This document shows positions 18,269-27,800 of a stretch of 64,000 bases of DNA, piece by piece. Within the stretch, counting starts at the first letter, position 1; each line of letters opens with the position of its first letter. This DNA comes from CAVQWT01 sp963810815. GTDB lineage: Bacteria; Pseudomonadota; Gammaproteobacteria; Burkholderiales; Casimicrobiaceae. The notes under the pieces were generated by a model that searched no databases, had not been told where the DNA came from, and was given only the letters and a program-made list of their open reading frames with translations. Location: positions 124,001 through 188,000 of the forward strand of contig CAWEPB010000002.1 in the NCBI GenBank assembly GCA_963810815.1. Reading direction: 5' to 3'. Made by a program: the position numbers and the translations under genes.

Positions 18269-18818
18269 CCTCGGAGAGTCGGGAAAAGTCGATGCCGAGC
18301 AGCTGCATCGCGGCGGGCAGCCGCGCTTCGGGCGGCATGTCGAACATCACGTCCGGGTCGGCCTCGACGGTCAGCCAGGCGTTCTGCGCAATCTCGTGCT
18401 CGAGCTGGCCCGCCGACCAGCCGGCATAGCCCAGCGATATGAGCACGTCCTTCGGCCCGTCGCCCCGGCCGACGGCCTCGAGCACGTCCTTCGACGTCGT
18501 GAGCCCCATGTCGTCGCTGATCGCCAGCGTCGAAGTCCAGTTGCCGAGCGGACGGTGCAGCACGAAGCCGCGGTCGGTCTGGACCGGCCCGCCGAAATGC
18601 ACCGGCGATTCGCGCAGCGCCGCGTCGCCGAGCGGCACGTCGATCTGCTCGAACAGCGCGGACAGCGTCATGTCGGTCGGCTTGTTGACGACCAGTCCCA
18701 GCGCGCCGTCGCCGTTGTGCTCGCAGACGAAGGTCAGCGTATGGGCGAAACGCGGATCGGCCATGCCCGGCATGGCGATCAGGAAATGGCGCGAGAAGTT
18801 GGCGGGGTCCGCGGGCAT
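18252..18818 (-). CDS. algH: AlgH/YqgE family (UPF0301) protein
   Basis: A 188-residue protein with the family signatures FLIAMPGMADPRFAHTL, LGLVVNKPTD, HFGGPVQTDRGFVLH and GYAGWSAGQLEHEI. The biochemical function is unknown, although the gene is named for an alginate regulatory phenotype in Pseudomonas. The start MPADPANFSRHFLIAMPG is chosen over the longer open frame because the family begins here. It is the first gene of the run ending in pyrC'. Confidence 0.93.
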   Translation of the reverse strand: MPADPANFSRHFLIAMPGMADPRFAHTLTFVCEHNGDGALGLVVNKPTDMTLSALFEQIDVPLGDAALRESPVHFGGPVQTDRGFVLHRPLGNWTSTLAISDDMGLTTSKDVLEAVGRGDGPKDVLISLGYAGWSAGQLEHEIAQNAWLTVEADPDVMFDMPPEARLPAAMQLLGIDFSRLSEDVGHA

Positions 18819-18930
18819 CCGTGCAATTGTAATCGTCGCGACCGGGCGGCACAATTGACCGGGTTTGCCGCGACCCTGCGTTCCCGCGATTGCTTCCCGC
18901 GGGCCACTCCGGCCCCTTCCGTCCGTCCCC

Positions 18931-20370
18931 ATGCCGATGATCGCCCACCGTTCGTCCCTTCGCGCACTCGCCTTCGCCGGCGCGATCGCCCTCTGTCTCG
19001 CGGCGCCCCCGACCGCGGCCCGGCTGACGCTGATGCACGGTTACGCCGACATCACCAGCGCGCTGCTGTGGATCCAGGCCGACACGCCGGGATCGATCGA
19101 CGTCGAGTGGACGCCGGAGGGCGAGGCGACTCCGCGGCGTGCCAGCTTCGACGCCGCGGCCGCCAACGAGAACGTCGTCGTGGCGCGGCTCACCGGAATC
19201 GCCCCCGGCCGCGCCGCGACCTATCGCGTCGCCGGCGACGGCGAGGTCCGGGAAGGCCGGCTGCGGACGCAACCCTACTGGACGAAGGCGGCGGAGGCGC
19301 GCGAAATCACGATCGCCCTGGGCAGCTGCTTCTTCCTGGCCGACCCCAATCCGCTGTTCTCGCGGCCGGGATACGGCGGCGGGTTCGACATCTTCGGCAC
19401 CATCGCGGCGCAGAAGCCGGACGTGATGCTCTGGCTCGGCGACAACCTCTACCTGCAGGCGCCGGACCTGCTGGATCCGGCGTCGATGTCGGCGCGCTAC
19501 CGGCGTCAACGCGGCTTCGCGGAGCTGCAGCCGGTGCTGACCGCCACGTCGCATCTCGCCATCTGGGACGACCACGACTACGGTCCGAACGACGGCGACC
19601 GCTCCTACGCGCTGAAGGGCGAGACGCTGAAGCTCTTCCGCCGCTACTGGGCCAACCCGTCCTGGGGCCTGCCCGACGTCCCCGGCACGTTCGGGGTCGC
19701 CCGCTACGGCGACGTCGACTTCTTCCTCCTCGACGACCGCTACCACCGATCGCCGAACCGCGCGCCGGACGGCCCGGAGAAGACGATGTTCGGCCGCGAC
19801 CAGCTGGAATGGCTGAAGGCCGCGCTGATCAACTCGCGCGCGCCGCTCAAGGTGATCGCCGGAGGCAGCCAGTTCTGGAACCGGGCGAGCCGCTACGAGG
19901 GCTGGCACCGGTTTCCGACCGAGCAGCAGGCGTTCGCCGCGTGGCTCGCGGGGCAGCGCATCAACGGCGTGCTGTTCGTGTCCGGCGACCGGCATTTCAC
20001 CGAACTGCTGCGCGTCGAGCGGCCCGGTGCGTACCCGCTCTACGAATTCACGTCGAGCCCGCTGACGTCGCGGGCCTGGGAGCAGCCGGACAAGGCCGAA
20101 CGCGAGAACCCGGATGTGGTCGCGGGAACCCTGGTCGGCAAGCGGCAGTTCGGGTTGATCCGGGTGAGCGGTCCCGGCAACGACCGGCGCATCGCGCTGG
20201 AAAGCTACGACGCCAGGGGCGACCGGCTGTGGCGGCACGAAATTCGCGCGCGCGACCTGCGGATGCCACGGTCGGGCAGTGCAACGGGGGCCGCGGCGGT
20301 CGGCACTGCCCGCGGCCCGACGGGGGCCGCGTCGGTTTCGGTGCCCGCGGAGGCCGAGGCCGACGAATGA
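18931..20370 (+). CDS. alkaline phosphatase D (PhoD-like) family phosphodiesterase, exported
   Basis: A 479-residue metallophosphatase. An N-terminal signal peptide (SSLRALAFAGAIALCLAAPP) precedes a PhoD N-domain-like region. The metallophosphatase core shows GSCFF, LWLGDNLYL, WDDHDYGPNDGD, LLDDRYHRSPNR and VSGDRHFTEL, the expected metal-ligand blocks. It likely hydrolyses phosphodiester or phosphomonoester substrates in the periplasm. The last roughly 35 residues are low-complexity Gly/Ala/Thr-rich. The stop overlaps the photolyase start (ATGA). Confidence 0.88.
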   Translation: MPMIAHRSSLRALAFAGAIALCLAAPPTAARLTLMHGYADITSALLWIQADTPGSIDVEWTPEGEATPRRASFDAAAANENVVVARLTGIAPGRAATYRVAGDGEVREGRLRTQPYWTKAAEAREITIALGSCFFLADPNPLFSRPGYGGGFDIFGTIAAQKPDVMLWLGDNLYLQAPDLLDPASMSARYRRQRGFAELQPVLTATSHLAIWDDHDYGPNDGDRSYALKGETLKLFRRYWANPSWGLPDVPGTFGVARYGDVDFFLLDDRYHRSPNRAPDGPEKTMFGRDQLEWLKAALINSRAPLKVIAGGSQFWNRASRYEGWHRFPTEQQAFAAWLAGQRINGVLFVSGDRHFTELLRVERPGAYPLYEFTSSPLTSRAWEQPDKAERENPDVVAGTLVGKRQFGLIRVSGPGNDRRIALESYDARGDRLWRHEIRARDLRMPRSGSATGAAAVGTARGPTGAASVSVPAEAEADE

Positions 20371-21833
20371 CGAGGACCGCCGCAGCGCCGGTGCACGGAC
20401 GGGCGCTGGTCTGGTTCCGGCGCGACCTGCGCGACTTCGACCACGCGGCGCTGCACCGGGCGCTGACGTCGGCCAGGGCGGTCTACACGGCGTTCGTCTT
20501 CGACCGCGAGATCCTCGACGCGCTGCCATCGAAGGACGACCGCCGCGTCGAGTTCATCCTCGAGAGCGTGCGCGAACTCGACGCGGCGCTGCGCGCCCAT
20601 GGCGGTGGGCTGATCGTGCGCCACGCGCGTTCGCGCGACGAGATTCCGGCGCTGGCGGCCGCGCTCGGCGTCGACGCCGTCTACGCCAACCACGACTACG
20701 AACCGGCGGCGATCGACCGCGACGCCGCGGTAGAGCGCGGGCTCGCCGACCGCGGCATCTCGTTTGTCACCACCAAGGATCAGGTGATCTTCGAGCGCGA
20801 CGAGGTGCTCTCGCTCGCCGGCAAGCCGTTCTCGGTGTTCACGCCGTATCGGAACGCCTGGCTGAAGGCGCTGACGCCGGCGCAGGTTCGCGCGCATCCG
20901 GTGGAGCGCCACGCGGCCGCGCTGGCCCGGCCGCCCCGGGCGCTGGATGTCGGCGTGCCGGCGCTCGAAGCGATGGGATTCGCCCGGACGAACCTCCCGG
21001 CGATCGGGGTCCGCCCTGGAATGAGCGGTGGCGCGGAGCTCTTCGCGGATTTCAAGCGGCGCATCGACCGCTACGGCGAGGCGCGCGACTTTCCCGCAGT
21101 GAAGGGCCCTTCGTACCTTTCGGTCCACCTGCGCTTCGGCACGGTGTCGGTACGCGAGCTCGCCGCGTACGCGCACGCGCGGTCGCTCGAGCCGGGCGGG
21201 GCCGGCGCGGCGACCTGGCTGTCGGAACTCATCTGGCGCGACTTCTACGCGCAGATCCTGTGGCACCACCCGTACGTCGTCGGCGGCGCATTCAGGCGCG
21301 GGTACGACGCGCTGCGCTTTCCCGACGACCCGGCGCTGTTCGCCGCGTGGAAGGAGGGCCGCACCGGGTATCCGCTGGTCGACGCGGCGATGAGGCAGCT
21401 CAACTCGACCGGGTACATGCACAACCGGCTGCGGATGGTCGCGGCATCGTTCCTCGTGAAGGATCTGCTGGTGCACTGGAAGCGGGGCGAGGCGTATTTC
21501 GCCGGGACGCTGATCGATTTCGACCTGGCATCGAACAACGGGGGGTGGCAGTGGGCCGCGTCGACGGGATGCGACGCGCAACCGTACTTCAGGATCTTCA
21601 ACCCGGTCGCGCAGTCGGAGCGCTTCGACCCGGACGGCCGGTTCATCCGGCGCTACGTGCCGGAGCTGGCCGCGCTCGAGGCAAGGGAGATTCATGCACC
21701 GTGGCTGCTGTCGCCGGCGCTGCAACAGGCCCGCGGGGTCGTCGTCGGCCGCGATTACCCGGCGCCGATCGTCGACCACGCCAGCGCCCGCCTTCGCGCA
21801 CTGGCCCTGTTCAAGGCCGCCGGGTCAGGTTGA
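20367..21833 (+). CDS. phrB: deoxyribodipyrimidine photo-lyase
   Basis: A 488-residue class I CPD photolyase that uses FAD and light to repair pyrimidine dimers. The N-terminus ALVWFRRDLRDFDHAAL is the family signature, and the FAD-binding C-terminal half carries WLSELIWRDFY, NRLRMVAASFLVKDLLVHW, DFDLASNNGGWQWAASTG and DAQPYFRIFNP. Its ATG overlaps the phosphatase stop. The last codons and TGA lie inside the left end of a repeat element (GGG TCA GGT TGA), where a C-to-T difference from the repeat consensus makes the stop codon. Confidence 0.95.
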   Translation: MTRTAAAPVHGRALVWFRRDLRDFDHAALHRALTSARAVYTAFVFDREILDALPSKDDRRVEFILESVRELDAALRAHGGGLIVRHARSRDEIPALAAALGVDAVYANHDYEPAAIDRDAAVERGLADRGISFVTTKDQVIFERDEVLSLAGKPFSVFTPYRNAWLKALTPAQVRAHPVERHAAALARPPRALDVGVPALEAMGFARTNLPAIGVRPGMSGGAELFADFKRRIDRYGEARDFPAVKGPSYLSVHLRFGTVSVRELAAYAHARSLEPGGAGAATWLSELIWRDFYAQILWHHPYVVGGAFRRGYDALRFPDDPALFAAWKEGRTGYPLVDAAMRQLNSTGYMHNRLRMVAASFLVKDLLVHWKRGEAYFAGTLIDFDLASNNGGWQWAASTGCDAQPYFRIFNPVAQSERFDPDGRFIRRYVPELAALEAREIHAPWLLSPALQQARGVVVGRDYPAPIVDHASARLRALALFKAAGSG

Positions 21834-22056
21834 ATTTAACCGAACATCGCCCTGCGCGACCGGCATCATCGCCGAGGTCGTCGGCCGGGCATTTGCCCCG
21901 CGCGACTGGAGGCACATTGCACATCAGAATGAGCGTGCACCGCCATCGTCCGAATGGACGATCGCCCGACGGCGCGCGATGCGGAGAATGGGGTCAAGCT
22001 GCGCGATGCAGGTCTCGCGGGCAGCCTCGTCGTCGCCTGTAATTCGACCTGACCCC
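21821..22056. repeat. TIR-bounded element, copy A (236 bp)
   Basis: Left end 21821-21836 matches GGGGTCAGGTCGAATT with two mismatches; right end 22041-22056 is AATTCGACCTGACCCC, its exact inverted complement. It fills the gap between the convergent phrB and EF-G-like genes. No ORF of note lies inside. Near the centre is the palindrome ATCGTCC-GAAT-GGACGAT (21945-21962). It is related to copies at 36581, 52235 and, in part, 42169. Confidence 0.7.
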
Positions 22057-22067
22057 ATTTCTGGTGC

Positions 22068-24122
22068 TCAATCCTCCTCGTGCTTGCGGCGCTTGTCGTA
22101 GTCGGCGGCGAGCTGCTGCTGCAGTCCGGGAGTTGCGGGTTCGTAATGCGACAGCGCCATCGTGAACGATCCGTGGCCGCCGGTCACCGACTTGAGCCGC
22201 GCGGAGTACCCGTCGAGCTCGACCAGCGGGGCGAGGCCGCTCACCGCCAGCACCCCGGGGCCAAGACCGCTGGTGCCCGTCACCTGTCCGCGCCGCGACG
22301 ACAGGTCGCCGGCAATGTCGCCGGTATTCGCCTCGGGACAGATGACCTCGACGCTGACCACCGGCTCGAGCACGATCGGACGGGCCTTCGCCACCGCATC
22401 GAGGAACGCCTTGCGCCCCGCCGACACGAACGCGACCTCCTTCGAGTCGACCGGGTGATGCTTGCCGTCGTGCACGACGACGCGGACGTCCTGCATCGGG
22501 AAGCCCGCGACCGCGCCCGTCGCGAGCACCTGCTCGACACCCTTGCGCACGGCCGGCATGAACTGGTGCGGGATGACCCCGCCCTTGGTCGCGTCGACGA
22601 ACTCGAAGCCGCCGCCGCGCGGCAGCGGTTCCACGCGCAGCGAAACCTCGCCGAACTGGCCCGCGCCGCCGGTCTGCTTCTTGTGCCGGTGGAATCCCTC
22701 CGCCTGCGCGGTGATCGTCTCGCGGTACGGGATGCGCGGGGGCCGCGTGTCGATCTCGCACTTGTACTGCGAGTTCATCCGCTCGAGGATCGACCGCAGG
22801 TGCAGCTCTCCCAGCGCCCGCAGCACCGTCTCGTTGGCGTGCGGGTCGTGCTCGAGCACGATCGTCGGATCCTCGGCGATCAGCTTGTGCAGCACGTCGG
22901 AGATCCGCTGCTCGTCGCCGCGCTTCTTCGGCGACAGCGCCACGCCGTGCATCGGCGTCGGGAACTCCAGCGGCTTCATGTGGATGTGGTCCTCGTCGTG
23001 CGAATCGTGCAGCACGCAGTCGAACTCGATCTCGTCGACCTTGGCCACCGCGGCGATGTCGCCGGGCACCGCGTGGTCGATTTCCACGTTCTTCGCGCCC
23101 TGCAGCAGGAACAGGTGCCCCACCTTGAACGGCTTGCGCCCGTCGCCGATGAAGAGCTGCGTGTCGCGGGTGACCGTGCCCTGGTGCACGCGGAAGATGC
23201 CGAGCTTCCCGACGAACGGATCGACGACGACCTTGAACACGTGGGCGAGCACGTGCTGGCCCGGGTCCGGCTCCGAATGGAACTCGACCGCCTCGGTCCC
23301 CTCGCCCTTGGTGAACAGCGGCGGGTTGCCCTCGGTCGGATTCGGAGCGAGCTTGATCAGCACGTCGACGAGTTCCGCCACCCCCGCCCCGGTCTTCGCC
23401 GAGACGAAGCAGATCGGCACCAGGTGGCCCTCGCGAAGCGCCTTCTCGAACGGGGCGTGCAGCTGCTCCGGCGTGATCTCGTCGCCCTGCTCGAGATACT
23501 TGGCCATCAGCGCCTCGTCGACCTCGATGACCTGGTCGACCAGCGCGCTGTGCGCGTCGGCGACCGACGAGAAATCGGACTCGCCCGACGGCGTGAAGAA
23601 GCAGTCGACGACGCGCTTGCCGCCGCCCGCCGGCAGGTTGATCGGCAGGCACTCCTTGCCGAACATGGCCTGCAGGTCCGCCACCAGCCGCGGCAGGTCG
23701 ACGTTGTCGGCATCGATCTTGTTGACGACGAGCAGGCGGCACAGCTTGCGCTTCGCCGCCCATTCCATCATCCGCGAAGTGATCATCTCGACGCCGGCCT
23801 GGGCATTGACGACGACGGCGGCCGTCTCGACGGCGTCGAGCGCCCCGATCGCCTGCCCCATGAAGTCCGGAAAGCCGGGCGTGTCGATGAGGTGGACGCG
23901 CGTGTCCGGCGTGTCGAGATGGAGAATCGACGAGCGCAGCGAGTGCTTCCACGTCTTCTCGAGCGGATCGAAGTCGCTGGCCGTCGTGCCGCGCTCGATG
24001 CTGCCCGGCGCGGTGATCGCGCCGGCCTGGGCGAGCAGCGCCTCGGCGAGCGTGGTCTTGCCGGCGGCGCCGTGGCCGACGAGTGCTACGGTACGGATGT
24101 TCTGCGTGGCGTACTGCGCCAT
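22068..24122 (-). CDS. elongation factor G-like protein (EF-G2 type translation GTPase)
   Basis: A 684-residue five-domain EF-G homologue. The G domain has GHGAAGKTTL, DTPGFPDF and NKID. Later regions include GELHLRSILERM, GGAGQFGEVSLRVEPL and the C-terminal YSARLKSVTGGHGSFTMALSHYE. The P-loop variant (GHGAAGKT rather than the usual AHIDAGKT) and the diverged C-terminus fit the paralogous EF-G-like group rather than the ribosomal-operon fusA. It is likely to bind GTP and the ribosome; its exact role (for example in stress or recycling) is not known. Confidence 0.88.
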   Translation of the reverse strand: MAQYATQNIRTVALVGHGAAGKTTLAEALLAQAGAITAPGSIERGTTASDFDPLEKTWKHSLRSSILHLDTPDTRVHLIDTPGFPDFMGQAIGALDAVETAAVVVNAQAGVEMITSRMMEWAAKRKLCRLLVVNKIDADNVDLPRLVADLQAMFGKECLPINLPAGGGKRVVDCFFTPSGESDFSSVADAHSALVDQVIEVDEALMAKYLEQGDEITPEQLHAPFEKALREGHLVPICFVSAKTGAGVAELVDVLIKLAPNPTEGNPPLFTKGEGTEAVEFHSEPDPGQHVLAHVFKVVVDPFVGKLGIFRVHQGTVTRDTQLFIGDGRKPFKVGHLFLLQGAKNVEIDHAVPGDIAAVAKVDEIEFDCVLHDSHDEDHIHMKPLEFPTPMHGVALSPKKRGDEQRISDVLHKLIAEDPTIVLEHDPHANETVLRALGELHLRSILERMNSQYKCEIDTRPPRIPYRETITAQAEGFHRHKKQTGGAGQFGEVSLRVEPLPRGGGFEFVDATKGGVIPHQFMPAVRKGVEQVLATGAVAGFPMQDVRVVVHDGKHHPVDSKEVAFVSAGRKAFLDAVAKARPIVLEPVVSVEVICPEANTGDIAGDLSSRRGQVTGTSGLGPGVLAVSGLAPLVELDGYSARLKSVTGGHGSFTMALSHYEPATPGLQQQLAADYDKRRKHEED

Positions 24123-24271
24123 GGTCCCTCCCTGGTGGCGATCTAGGTGAATTTACCGCGCGCAGGGGGGGACCGCCAGCGCGCGATGGCGTGTCGTGCA
24201 CGGGTGTTGCGCCGCGTCAAACGTCCTTCATTCGGGCGGGTCCTGCCCGCGCCCCCGCCCCGGGTGCAGCT

Positions 24272-24802
24272 TCAGCTCCTTTTCCGCTCCAGGTCGAAGC
24301 GGGGATTGTGGGGCGACGGCGCACCCTTGTCCCAGCCGATCCACTCCGCCTTGACGCGGTCGGCGGACACGAACTCGATGCGGCCTGCGTGCATGTGACC
24401 GTCCCTGGCCGGGTCCAGATTGGCCCCGCCGTCGAACTCGAACACGACGACCCGGCCGTCGGTGGTCCTGGCGCGCATGCGCGGCTGGTTGCCGGCGGAG
24501 CAGTAGTGCGTCAGCACGAGGTCGTTGCCCTCCCGCGTGTACACGGTCACCATCTCGTGCGGCGTGCCGGCGAACAGCGTCTCGACGATCGCCGACCCGC
24601 CCCCGCTGACGCGGTAGGTCACCGCGACCTTCCCTTTCATGCCGAACGCCCCGTCGACGTCGATCCACTCGCCCTGCAGCGACTTCAGCGTGGCGAAGGC
24701 GGATGCCGCCGGCAGCGCCGCCGTCTGGCCCGACGCGACGGCCGGAATGCCGGTGGCCGCGACGAGTGCGCATGCGGCCAGGAACGACCAGGTTCGATTC
24801 AT
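24272..24802 (-). CDS. small exported protein of unknown function
   Basis: A 176-residue protein beginning with a clear signal peptide (RTWSFLAACALVAATGIPA, cleavage likely near ASG-Q or TAALP). The mature part contains LKSLQGEWIDVDGAFGMKGK, YRVSGGGSAIVETLFAGTPHEM and VTVYTREGNDLVLTHYC. This pattern resembles small beta-barrel, DUF1579/lipocalin-like proteins, but I cannot assign a family with certainty. Two cysteines are far apart. It is monocistronic as far as can be seen. Confidence 0.75.
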   Translation of the reverse strand: MNRTWSFLAACALVAATGIPAVASGQTAALPAASAFATLKSLQGEWIDVDGAFGMKGKVAVTYRVSGGGSAIVETLFAGTPHEMVTVYTREGNDLVLTHYCSAGNQPRMRARTTDGRVVVFEFDGGANLDPARDGHMHAGRIEFVSADRVKAEWIGWDKGAPSPHNPRFDLERKRS

Positions 24803-24891
24803 GGCTATCCTCCCGAAGGATCCGGGACGATGATAATGCCTGGCGCCGCGGACGGCCAGCGCCGGTCGCCGGGACCGGCGCCCCCGCCGGT

Positions 24892-27800
24892 TCAGGCGGC
24901 CATCTCGAGCATTTCGCGCAGGTGGCGCAGCAGCTCTTCTTCCTGGTACGGCTTGCCGAGGTAGAGGTCGACGCCGAGCTCCTGCGCGCGGTTGCGGTGC
25001 TTTTCCGCGGTGCGCGAAGTGATCATGATGATCGGGATGTGCGAGTTCTTCGGGTCGCCCTTGATCGTCTTGGTGAACTCGAATCCGTCCATCCGCGGCA
25101 TCTCGATGTCGAGCAGGATCACGTCGGGCGTCTGCTCGCCGAGGAGCTGCAGCGCGTCCATGCCGTCCTTGGCGGTGATGACGGCGAATCCTTCGCGCGT
25201 CAGCATGCGGCTGGTGATCTTGCGGACGGTGAGCGAGTCGTCGACGACCATCACCAGCGGCGGGCCCGCCTTCGCCGGCTGCGCGAACTGGGGCATGTGC
25301 GCGGCGACCCGCTCGTCGGCATTGGGATCGAAGGTCTGCACGTCGGCGCGCGCGGCGAGCTGCACCGGATTGATGATCAGCACGATCTCGCCGTTCCCCA
25401 GCACCGTCGCGCCGGCAATGCCCGACACCCGGGCCAGCTGCGGACCGATGTTCTTGACCACGACTTCCTGGTTGCCGATCATTTCGTCGACGTGCACCGC
25501 CGCGAGTCCCTGGCCGGTGCGCAGCAGCAGCACCGGGTTGTAGCGCTGCGTTTCCGGGTTGTGCGAAGTGTCGCCGAGCAGTCGCGGCAGATAGTGGAAC
25601 GGGTACCGGCGCCCCTGCCAGTCGACTTCGCGCGCGACGTACAGATTGACCAGCGTCTCGGCCTTGATCTGCTGCACCTGCTCGACCATCGGCGCAGGCA
25701 GCGCCCACAGCCGGCCGCCGGCGCGGACGAGCACCGCCTGCGCGACGGCGAGCGTCAGCGGCAGGTAGAGCATGAAAGTCGTGCCCTTGCCGCGCGTGGT
25801 GGCGACCTCGACGCGGCCGCCGAGGGTGGCGATCTCGGAGCGGACGACGTCCATTCCGACGCCGAGCCCGGAGATCTGCGTGACCCGGGACGCGGTCGTG
25901 AAGCCGGCCTGGAAAATGAACTCGATCAGCTGGGCGTCGGTCGGCTGGGCGTCGGCCGCGATGCGGCCCTGCGCCACGGCCTTGCGGCGCACGATATCCA
26001 GGTCGATGCCGGAACCGTCGTCGGCGAGTTCGATCGCGATTTCGTTGCCGACCTGGCGGACGGTGAGCGTGATTTCGCCGGTGTCCGTCTTGCCGGCGCG
26101 AACCCGGTCCTCGCGCGGCTCGATGCCATGGTCCAGCGCGTTGCGCAGCAGGTGCTCGAGCGGTCCGACGAGCTTTTCCAGCACCGAACGGTCGAGTTCG
26201 GTCTGGCCGCCGCGGATCTCGAGGTTGGCACGCTTGCCGAGCTCCTGCGCCACCCGCCGCAGGATCCGGTACAGCCGCTCGGACAGGCTGCCGAACGGGA
26301 CGGTCCGGATCGAGAACAGCTGCTGCTGCACCTCGCGCGACATCCGCGCCTGGGCCAGCAGCGCGGCATCCGCGTCGTCGAGGTTCTTGAGCAGCGACTG
26401 CTGGACCGTCGACACGTCGTTGACGCCCTCGGCGAGGGAACGGGTCAGCTCCTGGAACCGCGTGTAGCGGTCGAATTCCAGCGGGTCGAAGCCCTCGGTC
26501 TCGCCGACCACCGACATCCGCGACTGGATCTGCGACTCGGCCTGGATTTCGATCTCCCGCACCTGCGAGCGCAGGCGGATCACGCTGCCGGTGAGTTCCA
26601 GGAGGTTGGCCTTCAGCGACCGGAGCTCGCCTTCGACGCGGGAACGCGCGATCGCGACCTCGCCCGCCTCGTTGACCAGCCGGTCGATCATGTCGGCGCG
26701 CACGCGCAGCATCGCGCGGGCCCCGGCCTCGGGCTCGGCGGCCGCTTCGGTGCGCAGCGCGGGCGCGGGGGCGGCAGCGAGCGGCACGACGATCGGCTGC
26801 TCGCCTCCCGCCGGCGCGATGAAGCCGGCGTCGGCTGCGGCCCCGGCGTCGGACGCTGCGGGTGCCGGTGCCGGTGCCGGTGCAGCCGGCGCGGACAGCT
26901 CCACCTCCGCCGGCCCGGCAGTCTCGGGTTCGACTGCCTCGTCGCCGGCCGGCTCGACGCGTTCCGCCGCCGGGACGACGTCCCCGCCGGCGGCAAGCGA
27001 CGCGGCCCGCGCCTCGGCGACCCAGGGCAGTTCGACGTTGGTGCGCCCTTCGCGCAGCGCATCGAGCATCCATGCGATCTGGTCGAGGTCGGTCTCGAGC
27101 GCCTCGAACAGCTCCGGCGTCGCCGCGACGGTGTCGTCGCCGACGAGGATGCGGCTTTCCATCAGGTGCGTGAGTTCACCCAGGCGCATCGCGCCCGCCA
27201 TCCGCGCGCTGCCCTTGAACGTGTGCAGCGTCCGGCGCAACTGCTGCGACGAGGCGCCGTCGTGCGGCGCGCGGCGCCAGGCGCGCACCTGCGCTCCCGC
27301 CTGCGGCAGCAGTTCCGCGGCTTCCTCGAGGAATATCGGCAGCACCTGCGAATCGACGTCGTCGCGCACGTCGGCGAGGGGGTCGACCAGCGGCGCGGCC
27401 GTCGCGATTTCCGCCGGCAGTTCCGCCTCCGCCTCGGGTTGCGGGGCCTCCGCCGCAGGCATCGCCTGGGCGACGTACGCCGGGTTCGTGTCCTCTTCGG
27501 GTCCGCCGGCCGGAGCGCCCGCGGGCGTTCCGGTGGTCGTCTCGTCGTCGGCGTCGGCGTGCCGGGCCGCCAGGGTCTCGGCGTCGTCGACCGCCGCGGC
27601 GAGGTCTGCCCGCAACGACTCGAGTTCGTTCTGGATCGACGCGCCCTCGTCGGCATCGAGCGCGGTGAACGCCACCCGGTCCTTGATGCGCCCGACGAAG
27701 TCGGTCAGGCCGGCGACCGCCCGCTGCAGCACCGGCTGCGCCGCCGAGGGCAGCGGTCCGACGTGCTGCTGCAGTCCGAGCAGCGCCTGCTCGAGGGCCT

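Noticed and set aside
18093..20366. Extended N-terminus of the photolyase
   Set aside because: The upstream frame runs through the algH and phosphatase genes; the photolyase begins with ALVWFRRDLRDFD right after the overlapping stop codon.
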